Part shown: in pieces, positions 36,549 to 48,600 of the stretch
How positions within the stretch are numbered: position 1 is the stretch's first letter
How the letters are laid out: each line of letters begins with the position of its first letter
Source of the DNA: Strongylocentrotus droebachiensis
Lineage: Eukaryota; Echinodermata; Echinoidea; Camarodonta; Strongylocentrotidae
DNA length: 64,000 nucleotides
Direction of reading: 5' to 3'
Assembly: GCA_035222895.1 (NCBI GenBank)
Contig: JAVYIG010000167.1
Span: 290,501-354,500, forward strand
Position numbers and translations under genes: made by a program
The notes under the pieces: generated by a model
Told to the model about the DNA's origin: nothing
What the model saw: only the letters and a program-made list of their open reading frames with translations
The model's database searches: none

Positions 36549-37298
36549 CCCCTTTCAAACTGGCCCGATTTTCATCGGATGCATCCGCACGCATCCGATG
36601 AAACGGCCACTATGAATGCTACAGAGGAGAAAAAGCCGATAGAATAGCCGATGAAAAGAAGAGAAATAGGCGATTAAATTCTCCTGCTCAAAAGCAGGAG
36701 AAATTATCTTTCTATCGATGTGACACCGATGAAACTGCCACTGTGAATGGGTTTAGGAGAAAACAGCGAATAAAACACCGATGAAAATGGTCAAAGGTCG
36801 CAGTGTACGTGCGCTTTTTCGTAACCAGCTGTGTTTGTTGATATTGTGTTGAACATGCTGCATGCTATAGCCAGATGGGGCGCGGGATTGAATTGATTTG
36901 TTTTATTTGTATTTTGTATTAATGATAAGCTTTGTAAAAAAAAAAAACATTAATATATATATATCGTTACGATAATGTATTTATTCAAAATTATATATTT
37001 ATTAGACTAAATGGTGAACAAAACAGTATTTAAAACTGATTACCAACAAATATAATGAAATTACAATGGATTTTTGTTTATCGCATCGCGCACACGTTGT
37101 TTCCTTTTCACTTAATTTCCACATTGCGATTGCGCAATAATTCTTCACTTCCGGCCAGAGCTCGCCACAGCGAATGAATTTCACCGGCAGTATGAAAGGG
37201 ACAGCAGGTAAAGCGGCGGTCTCACCTTTGTTTACATAAGGAAAATTCAATCGGTATTTTCATTGGTGTGACTCCGATAGAAGCCAGTTTGAAAGGGG
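36549..37298. mobile_element. 750-base element with perfect TIRs and TA flanks
   Basis: CCCCTTTCAAACTGGC at the left is the exact inverse of GCCAGTTTGAAAGGGG at the right, flanked by TA on both sides. Inside are CGATGAAA-rich repeats and a hairpin, AAATTCTCCTGC with its inverse near 36680. No transposase frame was found. Confidence 0.85.
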
Positions 37299-37384
37299 TA
37301 TAAGTCCTAACTGTCCTATAATGAGGTGATTTTTCCCCCAATGTATATGTAATCCTTTTACACATTCTACTTATACAAAGTGGA

Positions 37385-37553
37385 TCTACTGTCTTTTATG
37401 CAAGGTGATATAATTTCTTCTAGTATTTTGTTTGCATAATATCTATCTTTCGTTTACATCACGAACCATTACTTGTATGTATAATGTCGCAACGGCTACA
37501 AGGGAATCATCCTTTTGATTTTGTATAAGCCTATACACATTTGTTAAAGAATA
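37385..37553. repeat. 169-base segment repeated at 55829-55997
   Basis: CTACTGTCTTTTATGCAAGG through TTTGTTAAAG matches 55829-55997 with only a handful of differences. Part of it (GTCGCAACGGCTACAA) recurs more diverged near 59505. It belongs to the duplicated upstream region of the Ig gene family. Confidence 0.85.
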
Positions 37554-37798
37554 ATTTGTTTGGTCGTGAATTTATTTCATATTGCTTGTTTTTGCATAAT
37601 GTATTAATGTGAAGTACTACTATTACATTTTTAATTTACTTTTTACACTAATGATTTCGATCAAACTGATGGTGATTTTGTCAAAAGATCATGATATCGT
37701 AATAATGACTAAGCATATTGAAAGTCTAGTTTTCTAAGAATGTCTTAATATTAATACAAAGGATGAAATATTGTTGTTGCTAAACGTAGATATTGCAA

Positions 37799-37821
37799 AG
37801 AGAGAGAGAGAGAGAGAGAGA
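37799..37821. repeat. short GA microsatellite upstream of the Ig gene
   Basis: About 23 bases of GA. The equivalent place upstream of the second paralogue is occupied by the 0.9-kb GA-rich satellite at 61571. Confidence 0.85.
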
Positions 37822-37902
37822 CATAGAGAGGTACGCGATTATTGAAGGATCATTTACCAGTTGTCGAATGTTAGTCGTTCATACACACTTAAATGATATT
37901 TC

Positions 37903-38136
37903 AGGGCCGCGTTGTACGAAAGGGACTGCCTCGACAGAACCTTATGGCTTTATTTGCAGTTTCCCCAATTCATTTCCATTGCTGATTAACTTTGTAAAAT
38001 TACGGTATTTTTTGTAGACATGTTTCCATTTTGTGCGTGTTCGGTGTTTTCTATATTGTATATAATCTGTATCTTGTATGTTTTTATGGATTTGAATTGA
38101 AATAAAACTTGAAACTTGAAACTTGAAACTTGAAAA
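37903..38136 (+). mobile_element. 3' end of a CR1-like LINE with an ACTTGAA tail
   Basis: Sequence starting GGGCCGCGTTGTACGAAAGG ends in ATTGAAATAAAACTTGAAAC followed by two further ACTTGAA-type units, a tail type known from CR1-like LINEs. The paralogous upstream region near 62730 continues without it, so it inserted after the duplication. Confidence 0.65.
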
Positions 38137-38295
38137 AGGCATTCCTTATAATATACAAGTGCATCCCATCGAAAAGCCTATATTAAAATTTGCACGCTTT
38201 TCAATGGGGTGTCGGTGGACTGGTATAATGATGGCGGTTTCGTGAGAAGATGCCAAGGTCGACCCCTGAAAATCAGGCATACTTAGCTTGAAGTG

Positions 38296-38450
38296 ATGAA
38301 TAATCATAATATCATATAAATGATAATAATAAAAAAATAAAAAAAAATTAAATAATGATCAAATGATAATAGTAATAATATAATTAATGATCATAATCAG
38401 CATTAGTGAAAATACTCAACATTAATAATAATAATCAAAAATTCCCCTAA
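38296..38450. repeat. ATAATAATGAT-rich microsatellite
   Basis: Low-complexity AATAAT/ATGATAAT sequence, absent from the paralogous region near 62780. Confidence 0.7.
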
Positions 38451-38528
38451 AAAAATGCAAAAAGAATGAATGCCCTTTAAAAAACATTGCCTGTTGTACA
38501 AAAACCTGAAATATGTCTCACAAAGTAA

Positions 38529-38701
38529 ACTATCGGGGAGAACTTTTTCATGGTAGCGCTTAAGTTCAATTTTACTCACCGTTGAGGGCTGTAATACTGT
38601 TATCATATTTTACCATTGAAGGAAGCGGATCGTGGCCTTCCGTTCTTGCATTCGATCCACTGGAAATGATTTCATGTCACACAAAGCCAAAGTATAGCAA
38701 G
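38529..38701 (+). promoter_or_regulatory. conserved promoter/5' leader of Ig receptor copy 1
   Basis: This block is about 85 percent identical to 62818-62989, just before the second paralogue's start codon, while sequence further upstream has diverged more and gained insertions. Shared stretches include TTTTACTCACCGTTGAGGGC and GTAATACTGTTATCAT. No TATA box is obvious. Confidence 0.5.
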
Positions 38702-38759
38702 ATGTCAACGATTTACTACTTTGTGTTGTCCGTGATCTGCCTATTTTTCATCGGACCAG
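38702..38759 (+). CDS. signal-peptide exon of Ig receptor copy 1
   Basis: ATG plus 18 mainly hydrophobic codons, ending in phase 1 at a GTGAGT donor. It differs from the 62990 copy at only two residues (Phe/Ser and Val/Leu). Confidence 0.85.
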
Positions 38760-41700
38760 GTGAGTAAATTACAGCTGTAATAAGTTTGAGGACCTTGTCC
38801 GCGAGTTGCGTTTTCCATTTAACCCTTGGCCGGCTTATCACCAGACCTAAACCAAGTTCATTTATGATTCGCCAGGCTTTGCTATTAAGAGGTCCAATAG
38901 CAAACAATCAAATAAAACACCAACACCACCTACAACATTATCAATACACGACAAACCGTATGGCACATCGTTTTTAATGCACAGATTTTGTTATTGTTGC
39001 TGTTGCTATATTTCTCTTTTGCGAGGTGGGCAGGGCGGATATATACCCCATCTGCCTCCATTTCAATATATTTGGGTAGAATGCATTAGGTAAAGGCCTC
39101 CTTGCGATGACCCCAAAAAATGATAAAAATGATGTGTATAATTATACTATAGTTGAAATGACTACAATGCGAAAGGAAATGAAATAATAATCGTTGCGTG
39201 GTTCAAATCAAAGTTCCCTTTCGGCAAAGGTTGGAATAATGTCTCCGTACTGATTCTAACCCGGGTCCTTAGTTTAGAACGCCGCAATGTCTAACCACTA
39301 AGCCGAAACCATTGGCCCGGCTCCATGTTTTAGTGGTAGCGTGGTTTCAGCCATTGAGGGGGTACTAATGTCATATGACAATATGACCAATATGACCAAT
39401 ATAGAATTGTATAGGGACATTACACCGATCTCAGCCAGACTGAGAGACCGCCGCCTCCGTTTCAGTGGGCACTGCTGGAGGGGCAAGAGTGAAATTATTT
39501 CACAAATGCTCTTCTGGGAGCCCTCAAGGGGCAAACGCAACAGAGGGCGCCCAGCAATGACTTACATTGACCAGTTAGAAAAGGACACCTGTCTACCAAG
39601 GCAGGAGCTCCCGAAGATCATGGAGAATAGAACTGAATGGATAAAGCTTGTCAAATCAGTGCGAGTACGCTCGACCTAGTAGTAGTAGTGGTAGTAATGT
39701 CATATGGTAAGGTGGAGGGGGGGGGGGGGGGGAGGGGGGGGGGGGGGTACTTACAGTTTACTCGGGGAATTGAATTATAAAGAACAAGGCTATCGAGTGG
39801 GAACATCTTCCTCAGCGTTGATTGCCGCCCCCTCTCCCTATATACCTTCTTGTTTTTTTGTAATCTCTAACCGTCTCTCATTTTTCAATTTTACCACCTC
39901 CCAACATACTAAACGCGACAGTTAATCTGCTACGTATTACATTAGTATGGGCGGGTGAAATTCTATTGCTATTCACTAGTGACATATCTACTACGTTACC
40001 TATACGCCACTGTGTGATGTTAAACACCAAGAGGGGGTGGAGTTCACTTAATACGACCGACGGTCCTTAGACAGTTAGGGAAGGCATCCTAGAAATTCCC
40101 AAATCTTATCGACGTCTTTAACAACACTAAAAATATGCAGAATGCCATGATTCGAATCTGTTGTACACTATTTGTAGGTAGGGAATGGAGGCATATCTTA
40201 TAATTCAGTAAAATAGTCTCAATACAAACAAATAAGAAATAAAAGAAAAGAACTAGCCTGAAAAAAGTTACTTATTAAGTGGAGATGAAAAAAAGATTTG
40301 TGAATTACATTTAAATAAACTAATAATATATGAATAAATTGTTTTACAGGCATCTATGGTCAAGTGACTGTACCACCATCTACTGCAGTGGCTCGTGGAG
40401 AGAATATATCATTAGTGTGTACCACTACAGAAGCCAACCCAACCTTCACATGGAGTTATGCAACAAATGGGCAGCCATTATACATTGGGACTACCAGAGG
40501 TACAACAGCAGAAAGATATGCTAACATAGTGTTACAAGGAGGTACTGATGTACAGATGTCTATACTGGATATCAGTGATATTCAGCTTGAAGATGAAGGA
40601 GAGTATCTTTGTAGTACTCTTGTAACAACAGGTACATCTAATACAGTGGTGACTGTAGAAGGTAAGACAATCAATTTATACTGGATGATATACTTAAATA
40701 TATTTTTTTGTGGTTTTAAAGATACTATGTCCCTTTTGCAGCCAACATCAAATTCTGTAGAACTTTGCAGGAATTATGAATAATTTATGTCATGTATGTC
40801 CTATCTGTGAAATTTAAACGTTAGCAGTGTCCTAATATTTAATTATGCAAGGAAACCCGTTTACTTGCTAGGCTTCACTGTCAGACACTATTGAGTGACT
40901 GACTGCCTTTTTTTCTTCTTTGGTAATAACATACATAAAATGAGCTGTAAAGGGTACATGAGCATTTGTCTAGATCAATAACTCACTTCTTGTAATGGCC
41001 AAAATTAAACTGATTGAATCATTGCGCAGCATAAAACGTACAACCATTAGGTAAAATGAGCTGAACATCAGACTATAACTTACTGGCTCTATAGCTCTTT
41101 AGTCAATTCGACAACCAATATCCGTTATTTTCCCACTTAAAGACATTTTCAAGCCCCCCCCCCCTTTTTTTTTAGGGAAGTTTTAAATTAGTATTATCTT
41201 TCAAATGCCGTTGGAATTTAACCTTTTCATTTTTTGGCCTGCAAGTGGGACATAATACCTTTAAACAATGATCGAGGTATATCATATTTAAAGACATTGG
41301 CATGGTTCTTTATTCAGGGTGATTGTTATACACTATTTCTTTCCCCCAAAAAATTGCTCACGAAATTTCTATGAAGTCTGATTATAAGATGCTCGTTATC
41401 TTACATCAAAATGTAACATGTGGAATGTTGAATATTTTCAGGCCATGATTTCACCACAGTACATTAATAATGCATAATGTGTTTATCCAAATTATATTTC
41501 TAGGGATATTATCCGTAACTCATTTATCCATCTGAATCATGTGACTATTTGGCAGAAGTAACCAGAAAAAAGAGGTTCATAGAATGGTATACACTGTATC
41601 GAAAATGTATGAAAGGTAGATGTGTGGACATTTACTATTAAAACTACGATCGATAAACAAAGGCTAACCCTTTCGCAGGAATTTAGTAAAATCCGAACCC

Positions 41701-44700
41701 TTACGAAGGAATAACGATGTATCGCAAGCGTCAACCCAAGTATAGGGCCTTTCCTTAAATTGTAGATACAACATACAGTTAACTACTAAGTTACTCATAT
41801 CCTTACCAAGTTTTGTAATTTTTTGAAGTATGTGAAAAAATTGATTTGTCCCGATTATTGCTTCTCGAGAATGTGACGTATTGAAGCTTACATACATCTA
41901 AAAATATTCAACAAAGGCCCGAATTAAACAAGTCCACCTTTCATTTTTACCTAACAAAAAGTAGCAAAACATTAAACTTACAAGGGGTATAAATAATTCA
42001 GTTATTAACTGTTTTTTCCTTGTTCATTTTCTTTCATTCACCTTTCGAGAAAAGTTGGGTCGGCTTCAAAGAAAATTGAACTGATCAATATTGATAACTT
42101 TGCCAACTACCAAGCTACATGTGATGCTATAGGAAGTAAACCAAGAGAAACTATTACATGGGTCTTAGATGGTGAAATGCAGACTGTTGGCATAGAGGAC
42201 ACGGATACTTCAGCTGATCCTCTGTTCGATAAGAGAAGTGTGTTCACATTCCCAGCATCACTAGATAACTATGATGTGACGTTAGTCTGTGAGATCAATG
42301 GTCATCAGGTTTCCAGCCTCAATAGACAAGAATCAAGACATGCAGATGGTCAGAGTAAGTACTTCACACATTATCTCCTAGGTTTTTATGCATGAAGGTC
42401 CAAAGCATCAGGGAGCAAAAATGCGTTTAGTACGAGTGATGAATATAATTATATTCGTATTCACAGTCAGTCACTAGTATTTAAGACTACACACTACCTT
42501 AACTTGAGAGTTGATTGAACTTGTTTGTATTCCAGACTCAGGTTGGCCCTCATTTAGTTTATGAAGGCTATAGCCCAATAGACAGCTAGCCCATAAAACC
42601 GAAGGCCCACGAGATCGACAGCCCAATAGACCGACAGCCTAGGAAAACCAACAGTCTAGGATACGTTTATGCTCAATTTTTTCTGGCCAAAATGAGGCAT
42701 CTGTTAATACGCGTTTAGTTCAAAACACGGTTGCGTCCTTTCTCATTAATGTAGAATAACCGAAAAAACGGCGATCATAATCGCCGATCGTAAACTGACA
42801 AAAAGGTGCGTTTTGGATCGGCGATTCTGCAAAATCAGCGATTCTGAGGAAGCATAAACGCCCATTAATTAAACGCATTTAAATGGGTCAACGTAGCACG
42901 CGCACTGCAGGTTTGCGAATCCAGCTGCTGATTCTGCACTGCTTCTCTGGCTCCTCCAGGCATGATTCTGCATGATTCTGGCTCTGAGCCAGAATCATGC
43001 CTGGAGGAGCCAGAGAAGTGAGCATAAACAGTCTATCATGGAACTGCGATTACGATGAGCGTTTCAAATCGCTCATTCTACCTTCAAAAGTGAGCATAAA
43101 CGTACCCCCACGAGACCAGCTTGATATCATCGGCGTGCGTACTGACAAGTTATCGGACTGTTCATCAGACTGTATTGTGTGATGTCCCGGCCCATGAATG
43201 AGCACAAACACAAGTCATTTATTAACAGTCTTGATACATAAAAATATCTTAACTCTTTGATAACATGCCTGTAAGAATCTTTTACTAGCAATTTGTTATG
43301 AAGAGATGTTGTCCAAAATGCAGGCAAATATAATTGATACAGCCTTTGGTACGTTATCGTCTTCACTGTTACTCTTCCAGATCCACCACATTTTAAAGGT
43401 ATTATGATTGGTTTTAACAGCGATGGAACAGATCTCACAGTGTCATGTTACACCAATGATGCAGTAGCAGCAGCTATCCCACCCATGGATTCTTTCTACA
43501 TCTATTCTAATGGAACACTGCTCACCAAACCAGTATCAGAAAGCACTGTCACCTTCACAGAGCCTGAAGAGGATACAGAATTTACCTGTGTCGGTGGAAA
43601 CTATCTTGGAAATACTACAACGACAACAATTTTTAACCCAGGAAGTAAGTCAATTGTTCAACGAATTCCCGGACAATATGAAAAAATTGTGTTATTTGTC
43701 ATGATCGGGAGAAGAAAACAAATGCTGTCACATTAGGCACACACGCTGAAATCATGTGTATTAGTATTGATTAAATGAATAAAACCCCATTCACGCTCAC
43801 CCCGTTAGACCGACATTAGTTGGACCGTTTATATTATAATAAGAGTGGAATACATGATCCGTATTATAAACAACTGAAAGTAACTGTTGCAAGTAAAACG
43901 CAAAGATAACTAAACTATTATTCTACCCTTTTAACCGCAGAAACAACTACAACCCCCCCCCCCCCCCCCAAAAAAAAAAAAACAAGAAGTGGTTTGGGCT
44001 ACTGTACTTTATTTTGCTTTTCATATTTCGTATAATTCCTGATAAATTATGATTATGGCGACCGTGGCGATCAAGGTAATAATTTAAAGGTCGAAGGATG
44101 AATAACATTAGGAAAAACTAAAATGTTGGAACACTCATTTATATATATTTTTTTTCTCTGATTGTTTGTTTGTTTTCTGCTGACGACTAACTTATCATCT
44201 ATTCTAATACACTGCCATTACAAATATTCATTTTATTCCCCATTTAATGAGAAGTATATAATTTCTTTTAATATCAGAACTGTTGACTACAAGCCTTACA
44301 CCAGCTGCTACAGCACCAGAAACAGGTAAGATTAAAATAAACAACTGAAAGTAACTGTTGCAAGTAAAACGCAAAGATAACTAAAATATTATTCTACCCT
44401 TTTATAACCGCAGAAACAACTACAACCCCCCCCCCCCCAAAAAAAAAAAAAACAAGAAGTGGTTTGGGCTACTGTACTTTATTTTGCTTTTCATATTTCG
44501 TATAATTCCTGATAATCAGATACATATTATGATTATGGCGATCATGGCGATCAAGGTAATAATTTAAAGGTCGAAGGATGAATAACATTAGAAAAAACTA
44601 AAATGTTGGAACACTCATTTATATATATTTTTTTTCTCTGATTGTTTGTTTGTTTTCTGCTGACGACTAACTTATCATCTATTCTATTACACTGCCATTA

Positions 44701-45623
44701 CAAATATTCATTTTATTCCCCATTTAATGAGAAGTATATAATTTCTTTTAATATCAGAACTGTTGACTACAAGCCTTGCACCAGCTGCTACAGCACCAGA
44801 AACAGGTAAGATTAAAATAAACAACTGAAAGTAACTGTTGCAAGTAAAACGCAAAGATAACTAAAATATTATTCTACCCTTTTATAACCGCAGAAACAAC
44901 TACAACCCCCCCCCCCGACTAAAAAAAAAAAACAAGAAGTGGTTTGGGCTACTGTACTTTATTTTGCTTTTCATATTTCGTATAATTCCTGATAATCAGA
45001 TACATATTATGATTATGGCGATCATGGCGATCAAGGTAATAATTTAAAGGTCGAAGGATGAATAATATTAGGAAAAACTAAAATGTTGGAACACTCATTT
45101 ATATATATTTTTTTTCTCTGATTGTTTGTTTGTTTTCTGCTGACGACTAACTTATCATCTATTCTAATACACTGCCATTAAAAATATTCATTTTATTCCC
45201 CATTTAATGAGAAGTATATAATTTCTTTTAATATCAGAACTGTTGACTACAAGCCGTACACTAACTGCTACAGAATCAGAAATAGGTAAGATTAAAATAT
45301 TTAAACAAAATCAAATCAATATTAATGAAGAGAGTTTCTTGAAGTATTGTCTCATGTATTCTCCTTTGTTATGCGAATTCCATAGGTTAGTCATATTATT
45401 ACGTTGGACATGGTAAGATACGGAAATTAAGACATCAAATGTTGTTTGGGTGAGTAAAATCAATAATTAAAGCAAGTAGTCTCATGAACCCTACGTTTCT
45501 GTATACAATAGATAAATAAGTGCTAGCATCTGTTGAATAAGTGAAAAAAATTACGAAGTGAAAGAACTATAGAGCCCTGGCTAACTAACCTTTCGACTCT
45601 TTAGGTTTAAGGTAAATAAGTGT

Positions 45624-45657
<34 letters not shown>

Positions 45658-48600
45658 GACTTTCGACAGTTAGTATATGGCATGTGCAAACACATCATAA
45701 CAAATATTGAGTATTTGTTAAAGTGTAGAAATCTTAACCCAACAACTAAGTCATGTTATTACTGTAACTTCCTGGTATAAACTTACTAATACCTGAATAC
45801 ATGGTATCGGGTTATCTTTACCTCAGTGAATTTTATAATTGATTTGATTTTTATTTTGACCAGATTTATCTATTTTTGCAATACAAACATAATGTAAACA
45901 TGCACAAAGAACATTCAATAATGATATAAAACAAAGCAATATGATTGTAAAAGAGACAAAATAGAAATATGAAGTAATTAAAATGATAAAGGAATATTGT
46001 TGACCTGAATGTTCAGGATGAAACGGAAGGGCATGCTAAATATTAAAGCAGTGTTTCTCTGACGCAAGCCCCTACTAAATGATTAATAGATCCTAAATAT
46101 ATATCATGGGTTATTACAGGTTTCACAAAATATGTTATATGAATGAAGAGGGTCGATTTGAAAAATACAAGGTATGAGTTAAATATTGCTTTATTTAATT
46201 CATGCACGTGTTTTGTCATATAATTGACATCTTAAAATAATAGACAAGGTAATACAAGGTAAATATTTATTCTTCAATATGCGTAGAGAAGTACATTTGA
46301 TGTTAAATCTGTATCAAACACCAATCCACTCTCCATATTACCATCTAAGATAGAACGTGGATGGAAGAAGGGTACATACAGGGAAGGAAAAAAAAGTTTT
46401 CATTCACATTACAATGTAGCAATACCATTTGAGAGTATACTGAAACTTTCTTTACAATCTTAACAATCTTAGTAATTTTAGACCTTGAACCGCTTGAATA
46501 AAACAATTGTAATAAAGTGTGCCAATATAAATCATGTGATATACAAATATCAAAAAGACAGATATCAAAGGATGTGTCTTGATCCAAACAATTTTTATTG
46601 TTCCCCTGTTACTTCAGCAAATATTAGCCTACAATGTATTTGTTAACACAGACCAGGACCAGATTCCAAAGTCATGTTTATCCTATGGTTGAAATGAAGA
46701 ATCATAGTTGGTTAAAACGCATACAAAAAAAATTCCTCAATTTCCTCAGAAGGTTTCTATTTTGATGGGGATGAATTCTGGAATTCCCTTGATTATCAAT
46801 GTGATTCAATGTATTGATATACTAATGTAGGAAAAAAAAATCCGATTTGCGTTTGCGAGAATGTGAACTGACTTTATGTAGATTAAAAAAATAGTCAAAA
46901 GTATTTGCAGAACATTTCCCCAACATGCACCTTTTATGACGTAAACAAAATAAACTTGACACAAAACATATTAATTTGGTTTCCTCCTTGTGCTTTGTTT
47001 TTGTTAGCTGGTTTGTTTATGAAATGGTATACATTTTAATTACCTTCATGCTATATTTTGCAGGTCTTCTGGGTGCACCAGTTGGTGGGGAAGAGGGACC
47101 ATTACAGTTACAGTGATTTAGTTTGCTTTCCTCTTCCCCGGCAGCCAACTGATGCACTCAGAGGACGTACTCCAGGAATATTGTGCATTTATAATTGACA
47201 TTCTCTTAATGTTCGTTTACTTATATTTACATTGTTATATTTTTCGTGTGAATTGCCGAATAAACAATAATAATGATGATAATAATAACAATATTAATAG
47301 CCTGTCATGTCTTCCCTCTTGAAATTATATTTTCCATACAAGTAATCTGTTACAAAGTTGTCAGTATACTTTAAAAATAGCTTTTCTATCAAACTCATGA
47401 GCATATATATAGGCCTTTTCTCGTCGCCGATATTTATATATTAAAATAGGCTGCATATCTACGAACGTCTCTACTCTAAATACACATCTAGCGTTGAAAT
47501 AATGTGTATTAGTATTAAATATATGAATAAGATCACATTCACACTCACCCGTTTAGAACGGTCTGAGTTAAACCAGTTTTAAAAAGAGTGGTCTAACGTG
47601 AATGTGAAGACTCAACCGTGTCAGGATCTGAACCTCTGGACCGGTCCAGGAGACCATAAATAAGTTTCTTAGGTCCGTGACATGTTAAGCATTATATATA
47701 AATGATAATCGCCGTTGCAAGTGAAATGGAGAGGTTAACTGAATATGATGTTATCCTTTTAACCGCAGGAACAACTACAATACCTACGGAATCGAACACT
47801 GGTATGTGTTGTTGTACTTTATTTTGCTTTTCATATTTCGTATTATTCCTGATGAGACATAACTTTGCATAAAAAGGATGATCAGATGAAAGGATCTCAT
47901 CAATCATATTTCTGTCTTAGTCAAATCACCAAGTTTGAAGAAAAATATATCGTACACCATTCTATCAAATTATGATTATGGCGATGAAGGCAATATGAAG
48001 AAGATCTTTTGAACATTCATATGCTTTCTTTTTTTGGTGTTGCTGAGGACTAATACTTATCATCATTTTTAATATACTGCCTTTCAAATTATTTATTGTA
48101 TTCCACAATTCACGAGTAACTTATGCATCTCTTTTAATATCAGGACTACTGACTACTATCCGTTCTTCTACAGAATCAAAAGGAGGTAAGAGATAGTTGT
48201 TTTAATAATTTCCAATCAATTTATTAATTAATATTGTCAAAAGGTTTTCTTGAACCATTGACTTATGTATTCTCCTTTGTTATGCAATTTAAATAGGTGA
48301 GTAATAGAATTGCCGTAAACATGGTAAGGTAAGGAAATTAAGCCATGCAATGTGAGTTTGGTGAATAAAATCATTAATTAAAAGAGGTAGTCTCTTGAAT
48401 CCTGCGTTTCCGTACGCTTTAGATATATAAATGCAAAAATCTGTTGAATAGGTGAACAAAATGACGAAGTAAAATAAGTATAATAGAGCCCTGTCTAATT
48501 AACCTTTCGACTCGGTAGGTTTTTAGCTAAATAAGTATATTTTTATATATGACTTTCGACAATAAGTATATGGTATGTGCAAACACAACGTAACAGTATT

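Larger units (their letters stand above)
43868..45290. repeat. three tandem units of about 475 bases carrying stalk micro-exons
   Basis: CAACTGAAAGTAACTGTTGC recurs at 43871, 44342 and 44822. Each unit holds a candidate exon after TTTATAACCGCAG that has degenerated into C and A runs, and an intact 48-base exon ending in a GTAAGA donor. Units two and three are almost identical. Confidence 0.9.

Noticed and set aside
39341..39679. 112-codon open frame in intron 1 as a host gene
   Set aside because: It matches the C-terminus of LINE polymerases, is bounded by a target duplication and is absent from the paralogue.
43941..44010. Candidate exons after CCGCAG in each 475-base unit
   Set aside because: They run into C and A homopolymers, have no convincing donor, and differ in length between units; probably decayed versions of the 47769 exon.
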